Source: Cyclonatronum proteinivorum
GTDB taxonomy: Bacteria > Bacteroidota > Rhodothermia > Balneolales > Cyclonatronaceae
Direction: 5' to 3'
Assembly: GCF_003353065.1 (NCBI RefSeq)
Contig: NZ_CP027806.1
Location: 558,001-622,000, forward strand
DNA length: 64,000 nt
A program made the position numbers and the translations under genes. This document shows, one piece after another, positions 8,811 through 19,300 of this stretch. A model generated the notes under the pieces. The model was given only the letters and a program-made list of their open reading frames with translations, made no database searches and was not told where the DNA came from. The number at the start of each line of letters is the position of its first letter. Position 1 is the stretch's first letter.

Positions 8811-9599
8811 ATGGCAAAACAACGGACGCGCATTGAGCTGAGCCGGGACGGTTCGCACACCGTGTACTCGGAAACTGCCGGCAGCTACTTCCACAATCCT
8901 AACGGTGCCGTTGAGGAGAGCCTTTACGTGTATTTCGAATCATCAGGAATAAGCCGGGCTTTACAGCGCGATGAAGATGTATCGGTGATGGAGATCGGTT
9001 TCGGCACCGGGCTCAACCTGCTGCTGCTGGCCGATCTGGTTGCGCGTTACCGACCCGATGCACAAGTTAAGTTCACGAGTGTTGAAGCTTATCCGCTCAT
9101 GCCGGATCAGGTTCAGCAACTGAATTTTGCAGCCTTCATCAAACATAAAGCTCTTTTCGAAGCCCTGCCCGCGGTATTTGGGAAGCTTCAGGACGCGCAC
9201 CAATCCGGTGAGCCTGTTAGCGGAAAACTGGGAGAGGTGCACTATGAGATTCATCCCTGCCTGTTCTCAAAGCTGAAGCTCAGGCCGAAACGTCCGTTTA
9301 CGCACATCCTGCATGATCCCTTTGATCCGGTCGTGTCGCCGGAGCTGTGGAAGCCCGGTGTGTTTAAATGGCTCCGGGAGCGGTCAGCGGAGGACGCTGT
9401 GCTCACAACTTTCGGCGCCTCGACAGCGGCACGGGCAAGCATGGCAGTGGGAGGCTGGCTCGTAGCGCGGGCACCCGGGGCACTGGGTAAGCGCGAAATG
9501 ACGGTAGCGTCCCTGAGCGAAGAAAAGCTGCGCGACTTCAAACGTCTCAACGAAGCCCGGCTCAAACAGCGCTGGGAAGCCGGCGAACTCAGTATCTGA
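8811..9599 (+). CDS. mnmD: tRNA U34 5-methylaminomethyl methyltransferase MnmD
   Basis: A 262-residue protein of the DUF752/MnmC-methyltransferase family standing alone, without the FAD oxidase half of enterobacterial MnmC. The SAM-binding motif 'EIGFGTGLNLLLLADL' lies near residue 62. 'ILHDPFDPVVSPELW' is the family's catalytic-pocket segment and 'TFGASTAARASM' a later conserved strand. The enzyme methylates the aminomethyl group on the wobble uridine in the last step toward mnm5U34. The ATG at 8811 is preferred over the upstream in-frame ATG at 8748, which overlaps prfC and adds 21 unrelated residues. Confidence 0.85.
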   Translation: MAKQRTRIELSRDGSHTVYSETAGSYFHNPNGAVEESLYVYFESSGISRALQRDEDVSVMEIGFGTGLNLLLLADLVARYRPDAQVKFTSVEAYPLMPDQVQQLNFAAFIKHKALFEALPAVFGKLQDAHQSGEPVSGKLGEVHYEIHPCLFSKLKLRPKRPFTHILHDPFDPVVSPELWKPGVFKWLRERSAEDAVLTTFGASTAARASMAVGGWLVARAPGALGKREMTVASLSEEKLRDFKRLNEARLKQRWEAGELSI

Positions 9600-9751
9600 G
9601 CGGTTTCAAAAATCGCTATCTGTTGGGGCGCAACGGACTTTCACGAAACGGCAGCGCGTTGCCGATACGCCGACGCTTGCACCGATTTTACGTTGTTGGG
9701 AGCGCTTTTTTAGTATATTGGGTGAAGTCGGATCTCTACTATCTCATCTCA

Positions 9752-10405
9752 ATGCCGCTTCTTATGTCTGCTTCAGCCTCTTTCCGTATCCTTTTCTTTT
9801 TAATGGTATTCATGGTGCTCGGCGCTTGTCGCAGCACGCTCGATTTGGGAGAAGGCACCATTTTTCGCTTTGAATTTGAAGGTGAGCAATACGAGATTAT
9901 TGGATACAATCAGGTTGAAGGGCGTGACGAAGGCGTCAATGATCTGGTTTTGCGGGAGGGGCGCACCGTCAGGCTTTGGGCGCGGGATAACACGCAGGAT
10001 GGCTTCATCGACCGCATTTTTGAAGGCGATGTGACACTTTCGGAGGCGAATCGCATTTACCTTGCAGGCATTCATACCGCCATGGATCGCGGGAATTACC
10101 GTGAACGACCTTTCGAAAGACGCTTTGAACTGCTTGATGGCTTCCTTGCTTTTGACATCATCTCCCTGCTTGTTGATGAAGAAGGAACCTATAACCTGTT
10201 CGTCATTCGCGATATCAAAACACGGGAAGTTGTTTCAATCCGTGATTTCGGGCGCGATGGCATACTTGACGACCCCCTGATTACTGAAGAGGACCGCGCA
10301 TTTTGGCAGACCTATTATACCCGTACGCTTGAAACCGGCAAGGCACTCGGAAGGGTACGCTTCATCAATGAAGCCTGGATTGTGGCGCTGCCGGATCAGC
10401 TGTAG
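9752..10405 (+). CDS. hypothetical lipoprotein
   Basis: A 217-residue protein with a lipoprotein signal peptide: hydrophobic stretch 'FRILFFLMVFMVLGAC' with lipid-attachment Cys at residue 26. The mature part is mostly short beta strands ('IFRFEFEGEQYEIIGYNQV') and acidic; I do not recognise the family. Start chosen at ATG 9752 because the longer frame from 9623 adds a non-signal region; ATG 9764 is also possible. It converges on the hybrid sensor gene with a 15-base gap. Confidence 0.7.
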   Translation: MPLLMSASASFRILFFLMVFMVLGACRSTLDLGEGTIFRFEFEGEQYEIIGYNQVEGRDEGVNDLVLREGRTVRLWARDNTQDGFIDRIFEGDVTLSEANRIYLAGIHTAMDRGNYRERPFERRFELLDGFLAFDIISLLVDEEGTYNLFVIRDIKTREVVSIRDFGRDGILDDPLITEEDRAFWQTYYTRTLETGKALGRVRFINEAWIVALPDQL

Positions 10406-10420
10406 AATCTGTATGTGATA

Positions 10421-13400
10421 TCAGGCCTTTTCCTTTGCAGTGTCAAGCCATTCGGAGGGGCTCAATCCGGTTTCTTTTTTGAACAGCGTTGAAAAATAGC
10501 TCGCGTGTTTGTAGCCCACAGCGTTGGCGGCTTCCGAAACGGTATAATTTTCCTGCTCCATCAGGTGACAGGCTTCTTCAATCCGCATTTTGGTGATGTA
10601 CTTGTTGATGGACATGGTACCCGTTTGTTCCCACTTCCGGTACAACTGCGCGCGGCTGATGTAGAGAGAGTCAGCAATCAGCTGAGCATTCAGGTTTGAA
10701 TTGCCCATGTGCCGCAGGATGAGCTCCCTGATATTATGCTCCAGCTCCTTATGACTTTCTGCACCTTTAAGCCTGACGCCAACCGTTTCGGTACCGGAGT
10801 TTTCATTCCGCTGCAGCTTTCCGTTGGAAGCGACCTTTTGCGGGAGTTCCGTTTTTTTGATGAGTTTTTCCCGCCGAAGCATGGCGAAAACCTGTTTTCG
10901 GATGATTTCAGGACTAACCGGTTTGGTGAGATAGACATCTGCGCCGCTTGAAAGTCCGATAGCGATATCATCCTGATCGCTTTTTGCGGAGATAAACAGC
11001 ACCGGAACCGTCTTGAATTGCGGCAGACTGCGGATGTTCGAAACAAGCGTGATCCCGTCCATGCCGGGCATCATCACATCGGAGATGATCAGATCCGGTC
11101 GCAGCTTTTCAAGCTGTGCAAGGGCAGCATGGCCGTTGGGTGCTTCGCTGATACTAAAGTGTTTCGAAAGGATGGAAGACAAAAAAGAGCGGTAATCTGC
11201 ATTGTCATCCGTGATCAGGAGATGGGGCTTCTCTGAGGTGACAAAAGTTTCATCCTCGCTGGCTTCCGGCTTAACCGCTGGGGTTGGCGCAAAAGTTATG
11301 CGGCGAATGTCAGGCAGTTCGGGTGTATTGGATTGATTTCGCAGGCTTTTAGGGCTGTAATCATCAAGGTCAGCCGGATTAAGGTGAGAAGAACCGTTTT
11401 TCAGGCGCAGTTCAAAAACAGCGCCGCCCTGTTCATGGTTAAAGGCACGGATGGTTCCGCCAGCCCGCTCCACCAATCCCTTCACCAGGTAAAGGCCAAT
11501 ACCGGTGCCATCAGAACCCTGATTCCCGTTGCCCTGATACAAATAGTCAAAAATGTGTGGCAGATCAGCTTCATGAATACCCGGCCCTTCATCCGTAATG
11601 AGGCAGCGTACTTGCTTGTCATTTTGGTGAAGCGCCACGCGGATGGTTGAACCGGAAGGCGTAAACCGCAGGGCATTACAAACAAGGTTGGTAATGATTC
11701 TGTCCCAAGCGTGTTCATCCATCCAAACCGTAAAATTGGCCGGCTCTGCGCGCAACTCCAGTTTTACGCTTTCTTTAAGGGTGAAGGCCGACAGCTGATA
11801 AAGAAGAGATTGGGTTAATTCCGGCAGGTTGACCGGTTTAAACTTCAGTCTAAGGGCGTCGGCATTCAGCTTGGTTACGTCCATAATCTGATCTACCAGA
11901 AAAGTCAGCTTGAACGTGTTTTCCTGCACCATTTCAAGCTGTCGGTGCAGGTCTGTGTTTTGAAGGATGGTATGGTGACGGCTGATCTCTTCCAGCGGTC
12001 CTGAGATCAGGGAAAGCGGTGTTTTTAGTTCGTGACTAATGCTTGAGAACAACCGGCTTTTTGCCTGCGCAGCTTTGCGCACTTCAGCATTTGCTTTGGT
12101 GAGTTCCGCTGTTTTTTCTTCGACCAGCAAACGCAGTCGCTCCTGTTTTTTTTGATAAACATAAATCCGGCGCCGGTATGCAAGAACCCCCAGGAAGATA
12201 ATCCCGAGACCACTGAAGAAATAAAAAAGCGTGGTTTCATAAAAATAGGGCGGAATATAAACCGGCACCGAAACCTGCGCGACCTGACCGTTATACCCGG
12301 TTGCTGTAACCTGAAACTGATAGGTGCCGGGGGTGACGTTTGTGTAGTAAGCGGTGCGTGTCTCAGATGTGAGATGGGGATGAGCGTCGAAGCCCATCAG
12401 ATGATGATGAAACGTTACGGCTTCAGGATGTTCGAAATTAGGGATGGTAAAATGTATGCGGAAAGATCGCTCACCTCTTTCAAGACTGAAGCCCCCCTGT
12501 AAGTTGTTTCTTAATAGCTGATCGGGCGTAACAAGGTAGTCAACAGTAGGTGAGCCGATAAAATCAAATCGTGAAGCATTAAAATCAGACGGGTTTATCA
12601 GTACTAATCCAGCCTGACCCGGAAAAACGATTAAACCGTTTCGGAGTTTAAGCCCCGCATTGCCTACCCCGCCATTACCTTCGCGGTTTACCAGGCCGTT
12701 CTGCTCGTTAAAAATAAAAGGGGTAACGGTCTGCAGCTCACCCAATGTAAAATCAGCAATTTGCTCCTTGCTGATCCGCATGATGCCGTTATTGGAATTC
12801 AGCCAGACGTTGCCATAATTATCGGCAATAATGCGATGCAGCGAGTTACTATTGAGACCGGTTTGCCTTGTTATCGAGATACTTTTGCGGATTTCGCTGC
12901 GATCATTGAACTGAAGAAGGTTAAGCCCGTCCCCTTCTGTGGCAAGCCATATTTCATCCTCGTTTTTTAAATAAATATCCCGAATGTAATTGCTGCGAAG
13001 GCCGTCTTCGGTAGTGTACTTAACCCAGCTCCAGTCAGGATTCAGCCGGTACAGGCCGTGCCCATTGGTTCCCAAAAAAAGGCTGCCGTCATCCAGTTCG
13101 CGAATAACCCGCACATATCTGAAATTATAGCCTGTAAGGGCGTCAATCATGCTGACGGAATCACCTTGTTTAACCGCCATTCCCCGCGGTGAACCGACAA
13201 AGAGCGTACCATTCCGGCCGCGGTGCATGGCATCTACCCGTGAGTCACTTCCGGTTAAAAGCTCCTGAAACCAGCTTTCGGTAACCCAGGTGCCGGACTC
13301 ATAGCGCAAAAGTTGAGGGGCAAAAAAGGATTTGTAGAGTACGCCTTCGGCTTCATCATAAAAAATGAAGCGGCTTTGATTCAGGTTATCATTCGATGTA

Positions 13401-14188
13401 TCGGAAACGGTTCGCCTGAACCCATCGGGCCCAAAGTGAAGGGTGCCACCTGACAGGCTTCCGGCTACAATTTCACCAGTTGGTAGCTCAACGACAGAAT
13501 AGGTGTTACCAACAGACAGACCGTCCATTTCGGTGATGTTCCGAATCAGACTTGGTCTGATCTGAAAAAGACCCTCATTATAGGTTGATATCCAGATTGT
13601 ACCTTTGTCGTCGGCAAAAGCACCTGTTATGGCTGTGGTTTCAAGGATGATTTGTCCGTCAATCTTTACAAAGTTATCGTCAACGCTAACAAGACTACCA
13701 AGCTGCGGGACATATCGGGATGTTAATCCGGTTCGTCGGGCTTTTATGACCGTTCCGAGCGCTGTGCCAAGTGCCAGGAATTGGGATTCTTTGCTTTGCT
13801 GTAAATTGAAGGGATGGGGTTCTGCAGGATCAAAAGTTCTAAAATTGTAACCGTCAAATGATGAGACGATTCCGTAGGTAGTGCCCAGCCAGATTCGCTC
13901 GTCTTCTTCAATGCCGATGTACTGCAACCTGTTGGAAACAAGTCCCGGAAAATCTTCAGTGGTGTAGGTTTTAAATTCGTATCCGTCATAGCGCACCAAT
14001 CCATCGAGTGTCGTCATATACAGGAAGCCGTCAGCCGACTGAATCATACCGATCACCGAGTTTAATGGCAGACCATCTGATGTGGTATAGTGTCTGATGA
14101 GATATTCAGGCTTTTCTGTAGTACTAAAGTATTGAAGCGGGTTTGCCGAAAGTAAAAGAAGTACGGTAACTAAAAAGGCCGGCAGCAT
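10421..14188 (-). CDS. hybrid two-component system protein (propeller sensor, kinase, receiver, AraC HTH)
   Basis: A 1255-residue protein. Order: N-terminal signal or membrane segment (1-18), periplasmic two-component propeller repeats (about 30-560, for example 'GTIWISTYNEGLFQI'), Y_Y_Y domain (about 585-648), transmembrane helix (654-672), coiled linker, HisKA with His719 in 'SHELKTP', HATPase with N-box near 838 and G boxes 866-871 and 894-901, receiver with Asp1037 ('IISDVMMPG'), acidic pair 994-995 and Lys1089, then AraC-type HTH (about 1152-1250). In Bacteroidota such proteins sense glycans and activate adjacent utilisation loci. Here no SusCD pair or glycosidase is nearby, so the ligand is unclear. 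Confidence 0.93.
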   Translation of the reverse strand: MLPAFLVTVLLLLSANPLQYFSTTEKPEYLIRHYTTSDGLPLNSVIGMIQSADGFLYMTTLDGLVRYDGYEFKTYTTEDFPGLVSNRLQYIGIEEDERIWLGTTYGIVSSFDGYNFRTFDPAEPHPFNLQQSKESQFLALGTALGTVIKARRTGLTSRYVPQLGSLVSVDDNFVKIDGQIILETTAITGAFADDKGTIWISTYNEGLFQIRPSLIRNITEMDGLSVGNTYSVVELPTGEIVAGSLSGGTLHFGPDGFRRTVSDTSNDNLNQSRFIFYDEAEGVLYKSFFAPQLLRYESGTWVTESWFQELLTGSDSRVDAMHRGRNGTLFVGSPRGMAVKQGDSVSMIDALTGYNFRYVRVIRELDDGSLFLGTNGHGLYRLNPDWSWVKYTTEDGLRSNYIRDIYLKNEDEIWLATEGDGLNLLQFNDRSEIRKSISITRQTGLNSNSLHRIIADNYGNVWLNSNNGIMRISKEQIADFTLGELQTVTPFIFNEQNGLVNREGNGGVGNAGLKLRNGLIVFPGQAGLVLINPSDFNASRFDFIGSPTVDYLVTPDQLLRNNLQGGFSLERGERSFRIHFTIPNFEHPEAVTFHHHLMGFDAHPHLTSETRTAYYTNVTPGTYQFQVTATGYNGQVAQVSVPVYIPPYFYETTLFYFFSGLGIIFLGVLAYRRRIYVYQKKQERLRLLVEEKTAELTKANAEVRKAAQAKSRLFSSISHELKTPLSLISGPLEEISRHHTILQNTDLHRQLEMVQENTFKLTFLVDQIMDVTKLNADALRLKFKPVNLPELTQSLLYQLSAFTLKESVKLELRAEPANFTVWMDEHAWDRIITNLVCNALRFTPSGSTIRVALHQNDKQVRCLITDEGPGIHEADLPHIFDYLYQGNGNQGSDGTGIGLYLVKGLVERAGGTIRAFNHEQGGAVFELRLKNGSSHLNPADLDDYSPKSLRNQSNTPELPDIRRITFAPTPAVKPEASEDETFVTSEKPHLLITDDNADYRSFLSSILSKHFSISEAPNGHAALAQLEKLRPDLIISDVMMPGMDGITLVSNIRSLPQFKTVPVLFISAKSDQDDIAIGLSSGADVYLTKPVSPEIIRKQVFAMLRREKLIKKTELPQKVASNGKLQRNENSGTETVGVRLKGAESHKELEHNIRELILRHMGNSNLNAQLIADSLYISRAQLYRKWEQTGTMSINKYITKMRIEEACHLMEQENYTVSEAANAVGYKHASYFSTLFKKETGLSPSEWLDTAKEKA

Positions 14189-14308
14189 ATATCACGTGGC
14201 TCGTTGGATGTTTTCTAATGCGACAATATTTGAATATAGTGAGACAAAAACAAAGACTAAAAGGTATAGTTTATATTTAAAATTTATACCATTGAAGCAC
14301 AACGTAAG

Positions 14309-14342
14309 GCTCCGTCTCGTGAAAGGTCGGAGCTTTTTTTTT
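14309..14342 (+). terminator. plus-strand intrinsic terminator without an upstream plus-strand gene
   Basis: GCTCCG (14309-14314) pairs with CGGAGC (14328-14333) followed by nine T. The orientation serves plus-strand transcription, yet both flanking genes are on the minus strand. It could end a small RNA transcribed from the 120 bases upstream, or stop antisense transcription. Confidence 0.6.
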
Positions 14343-14364
14343 ATTCACGTATTGTTATCCGCTA

Positions 14365-16047
14365 TTACTGAATAAAAAAGTCCGGAGGGTAGGTCTTATG
14401 GAAATCAGTTGCCTGCTGGAAGCTGTCAGCTACACGCAATAACTTACCCTCTTCAAACAGCTGTGCCGTGAAGGTAATGCTTACCGGCATACCTGTTTCG
14501 GTGAAGCCGTTCGGCACAACTACAGCCGGATGACCTGTCAGGTTGGTAATGCCGAGATTGCCTCCTGCAAAAGACGGGCTCACGTACACGTCAATGCCTT
14601 GCAGCGCCTTATGCATGTTTTCAATAAGCTGCTTGCGTGCCCGGTTTGCCTGAATATACTCAACAGCCGGCACGAAACGGGCGGTGCGGAACACATTGGG
14701 CCATGCTTGTATGAGCTGCCGCACCATCAGGCTGTCGCGACCGCTTCGGGTCAGGTCATCGAAAGCCGCAGCGGCCTCTACGCTTAGAATTACATCCATC
14801 GCATTAAACGCAAGTTGCGGAATTTCAACAGGGATGAGGTCGGCGCCAAGGTTTCGCAGGGTTTCAAGCGCTGCGAGATCGTGTTCACGGTTGGGGTAGG
14901 GCAGCTCAAAAGCCGACGTCTGATAGCCAATCCGGATTTCAGAAAGCGGCAGATCGGCATCAAATACAAAAGGGGCGTCTATGAGACTGGGGTCATAAGG
15001 GTCAGCACCGTAGATCGCATCAAATACCAGCGCGGCATCCCGCACACTGCGGGTGATCGGCCCGATTTTGTCCATACTCCAACTCAGCGCCATGGCACCG
15101 TGCCGGCTGACCCTGCCATACGTTGGTCGCAGTCCGGTAACCCCGTTTCGGGTTGAGGGGGAAACAATAGAGCCCAGTGTTTCTGAGCCGATGGCAAAAG
15201 CCACAAGTCCCGCGGCTGTAGCGGCAGCCGAACCGGCACTTGAACCGCTTGCCCCGACCTCGGTATTCCATGGAGAGCGCGTGGTGGCATCAAACCAGAC
15301 ATCGCCCCAGGCCAGCGCACCAAGAGAAAGTTTGGCCAGATGTACAGCGCCGGCCACTTCCAGCCTGCTGATCACGGTTGCGGTTTCATCAATCATCTGA
15401 TCTTTGTACGGAACGGCTCCCCATGTTGTGGGATATCCCTCAAGGGCAAGCAAATCTTTACTGCCGTAAGGAATGCCGTGCAGCGGCCCCAGCCATACAC
15501 CTGCCTGTATCAGAGAATCGGCCCGTTCGGCCTGACGAAGAGCAAGATCCGCTGTGAGGGTAATTACCGTCCGGAGTTCCGGGTCGTAGGTGCGAATGCG
15601 TTCGAGGTAAAGCTCTGTGAGCGTAACTGAGCTGAGCTGTCCGCTGCGGATGAGGCTGCTAAGCTCGGCAACGCTCATAAAAGCGAGTTCAGCTCCGCTT
15701 TCGGGAAGCGTGACGGACTCAGGCAGTTGCCAGTTGTGCGTTTCGTGGTTCTCCCCGGGCATTTCAAATCCGGCCGGCAGGGGATTGAACTGAACCGCCG
15801 GCCAGACATCGTTGCTGATTTCCTGTGCACGGAGGGCTTCATACGTTTCCAGATTGCTGCGGATGCCGGCCAGCATGGAGTCGCGATGGGCCTGCTGAAA
15901 GTGCAGCCCGTACAGCCGCTCAGCTTTCTGAATATCGGAAGCTTGCGGCTGCTCATGTATCAGCTGATCATCTGTGCTATTGTACAGTGCGAGAAGCACA
16001 AGCGCGGCGCAAAAGCCAAAGAGTGTGTAGGTGATTTTGGGTATCAT
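14365..16047 (-). CDS. exported amidase (amidase signature family)
   Basis: A 560-residue protein with an N-terminal hydrophobic anchor or signal (residues 5-22). The amidase signature is complete: catalytic Lys197 in 'GIPYGSKDLLAL', the Gly/Ser-rich segment 'GASGSSAGSAAATAAG' (265-280) with the cis-Ser, and the nucleophile Ser near 293 in 'SETLGSIVSPS'. The family hydrolyses amide bonds in varied substrates and includes aspartyl/glutamyl-tRNA amidotransferase subunit A, but the N-terminal extension and export signal exclude GatA. A periplasmic or surface peptide or amide hydrolase is most likely. Confidence 0.88.
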   Translation of the reverse strand: MIPKITYTLFGFCAALVLLALYNSTDDQLIHEQPQASDIQKAERLYGLHFQQAHRDSMLAGIRSNLETYEALRAQEISNDVWPAVQFNPLPAGFEMPGENHETHNWQLPESVTLPESGAELAFMSVAELSSLIRSGQLSSVTLTELYLERIRTYDPELRTVITLTADLALRQAERADSLIQAGVWLGPLHGIPYGSKDLLALEGYPTTWGAVPYKDQMIDETATVISRLEVAGAVHLAKLSLGALAWGDVWFDATTRSPWNTEVGASGSSAGSAAATAAGLVAFAIGSETLGSIVSPSTRNGVTGLRPTYGRVSRHGAMALSWSMDKIGPITRSVRDAALVFDAIYGADPYDPSLIDAPFVFDADLPLSEIRIGYQTSAFELPYPNREHDLAALETLRNLGADLIPVEIPQLAFNAMDVILSVEAAAAFDDLTRSGRDSLMVRQLIQAWPNVFRTARFVPAVEYIQANRARKQLIENMHKALQGIDVYVSPSFAGGNLGITNLTGHPAVVVPNGFTETGMPVSITFTAQLFEEGKLLRVADSFQQATDFHKTYPPDFFIQ

Positions 16048-16308
16048 AGGTTTAATACAGGGTATAAGGATTAAAAAATCAGGCTGCGTAAAGCTGAATT
16101 TACGACTGCTGTCTGACGTTCCGCACGGGCTGTTTGGCAGGGCTTACTCTGCCTGCATCTGATAGTAAAGTGTCTTATTTTAGGATGATTAGTATTTAAA
16201 GAAAATTTTTGAATGATTTTGCTTATGTATGCCGGCATTTACTCCGGCAGTGATGTCCCTCAACCGAAGTCCTTCTTTTCTTGTCCGTTTAGTATTTCAG
16301 ATCAGGCT

Positions 16309-19300
16309 ATGAGAATATTTATGCAGTTAAGCAAAGCGTCCGTAATTGCGCTTTTTGTGGGTTTGGTATCGGGTATTTTTGGCTTACATGCACAGGCACA
16401 GACAATTGTGATTAATGAAGTGATGGCATCCAACGCCACTACCATTGCTGATGAAGACGGAGATTTTGAAGACTGGATTGAGCTTTACAATCCCACGGTT
16501 GAACCCGTGAGCCTGCTTGGCTATGCCTTAAGTGATGATGCCTCTGAGCCTCAGATGTGGTTTTTTCCGGATGTTACCCTGGAACCCGGGGCGTTTCTTC
16601 TGGTATGGGCTTCCGGCAAGGACCGCCGTATTCCTTTTGGGGAGCTGCACACAAACTTTTCGATTCGCGCTGCCGGTGAGGAAGTGCTGCTGACAGACCC
16701 CATGGGGCAAATGATTGATTTCATGCCGCCGACCAATATCCCGACGGATATAAGCTACGGGCGCTATCCCGATGGTGGGGAGGAATGGCAGTACTTCACT
16801 ACGCCCACACCCGGTGAACCCAACATTTCCGGGCTGCCGCAACTGCTCACCCCGCCTGACTTCAGCATAGCACCGGGCAAATACAGCGAACCGGTTTCCC
16901 TCGAACTGCTCACAGAGGCTGAAGACGCCATCATTCTTTACACCCTCGACGGTTCCGTCCCCGATCCGGCCAATATCAGTGAAGATGCCCCGGATTTTAG
17001 CGTGAACTACTTTTTCCCCGGCTCCTCAGACCTTTCTTTCATGGCGCCCTTCCAAAACCGGACCTTTGTATATGACGGTCCGCTCGATCTCATTCCGGCT
17101 GCCGATCAGCCGTATCGTTTTTCGGATATCATCACAACCTACCGCAGAGACGCAGGAGGCTGGCGCTGGCAGAATCCGCCAGGCGGTTTACCACGGGCAT
17201 GGGTCGTTCGTGCAGCTGTGCAGCAAGGGGAGGAACTGAGTGAGGTCGCCACCGGAAGCTGGTTTGTAGGGGATTTCGGGGAAGATGCTTTCCAAATTAT
17301 GCCGGTCCTTTCCGTTATTGCACCACCGAAACGCCTTTTCGGCTTTGAAGAAGGCATTTATGTACCCGGCACAGATTACTTTGAAGCCGGCGGTACGGAA
17401 TTCGACTTTGCATGGTACGCTAACTACGACCGCAGGGGTGACGAATGGGAAGTACCGGTTCATGTCTCGCTTTTTGACGCCGGTCAAACAGATGCGCTGT
17501 TCAGTCAAAGCTTGGGGCTACGGCTCCACGGGCTGGGTTCCCGAACAAATCCTAACAAGTCTTTCAGGCTCTATTCCCGTGCTATGTACGACGAGGCGAA
17601 CGTTATGTCGTACGCTTTTTTCCCGGGAGCTGTAAATGCGTTCAACGGGCAGCCGCTCACGGAATACAACCGCCTGATGGTACGCAGCGGCGGTAACCTG
17701 CGTCAATTTCTGAATGATGCAGCCGCACATCGTATGATCGCCCCCATGGCCCTGAGTCATCAGCGGAGCCGGGCTGTGCAGCAATTTATCAACGGAGAGT
17801 ACTGGGGCATGATGTTGCTTCGCGACCGATTCGACCGCTTCCACATTCACTACCACTACGGACCTGATCCTGATAATGTAGTCGTTATCGAGGAGCCGGT
17901 TGGCATGGCGGATGAAAGCGCTGTTGATGAAGGCCTGCCCGAGGACCTTGGCCTCTGGCAACAATTCTGGCAGTTCTTTACCACCGCAGATCTGTCGGAT
18001 GATGAGGTCTTTGCTCAGCTTGAAGAAATGCTTTATATCGACAGCTACATCGATCATCTTGTGAGCATGATCTATTGGGGAAACGTGGACTGGTACGGGA
18101 ACAAGCATTTTAAATTCTGGCGGGTACGCGATACCTCAGACGCGCCTTTTCACGATGGTAAATGGCGACTTTTTGTGTGGGATTTTGATGAGGCCGGGCG
18201 AATGCAGAACCTTAATGTCGATCTTCTCCATAACGCGCTCTCCCCGGAAGGCAGCGGGGAACCTCCCTATTATTTCGGCAACGATCCCGAAAGAACCCTG
18301 ATGCTGCGAAGCCTTATGCAAAATGAAGCGTTTAAAAACCGCTTCATAAACCGCTTCGCGTCTCACATAAATTTCACCTTTGCACCTGAGCGAGCCAATC
18401 AGGTTGTGCAGGACCTGGTAGCGGAAATGAGTCCCGGCGCAGACCTTTACGAGCAGCGGTGGAGCTACAATCCGCTGCGATCACAAACGGTACAGGGTTT
18501 CCTCTCCTATGCTGAAGCCAAGCCGGATGTGCAGCGTGATCAGATTGCGGAAAATTTCGGACTCCCCGGAGTTTTCCGTCTCAGGCTGCAGACGAGTCAG
18601 GCTTCCGCCGGACATGTGATTGTTGACGGCTTCAGCATTCAGGAAGATACACCGGGAGTAGAACAGCCCGTATGGCCGTGGACGGGCTACTATTTCCAGG
18701 GTGTCCCCCTCACCCTGCAAGCTGAGCCTGCGTTTGGCTTCGCGTTTTCGCACTGGGAGGGATTACCCGAAGGTGTGCCCAACGAAGCTGAAATCACGCT
18801 TGAAGCACATACCAATCTGATGCTCACCGCTATTTTTACAGAGTCAGAAATTGATGCCTTTCCAGAAGCACACGCGGTTCAGTTCGAAGATTATTTCTTC
18901 ACCGGCTGGTCTGCGGATGCCACAGCCGGGAGTTATCCCGATAATATGGCCTTTGTTTACATGGATCAGGACGATCCGTACTATACCGCCGGAATTGAAG
19001 GGTTTACGTCCGGAGCCTACAACCTCGAATCCCGGACGCGCATTAACGGTCTGGGGCAGGATGGTGTGGCGTTCATCAATACCGCAAATGCTGAGGGCAA
19101 TCCCGGTTTTCCCGGCAAGAGGCTGGGTGGGGCACTTCTTGCCCTTGATACCACAGGCGAGCAGCTCACAACAGTAACCTGGACAGCCGGAACCGTAACC
19201 CCTAATTCCCGCGAATACGGTTTGCGGCTGCAGTACCGCATCGGTGATGAAGGTCCCTTTCAGGACGTTTTACTCCCCAGCGGAAATCCGGCGGAGTACA

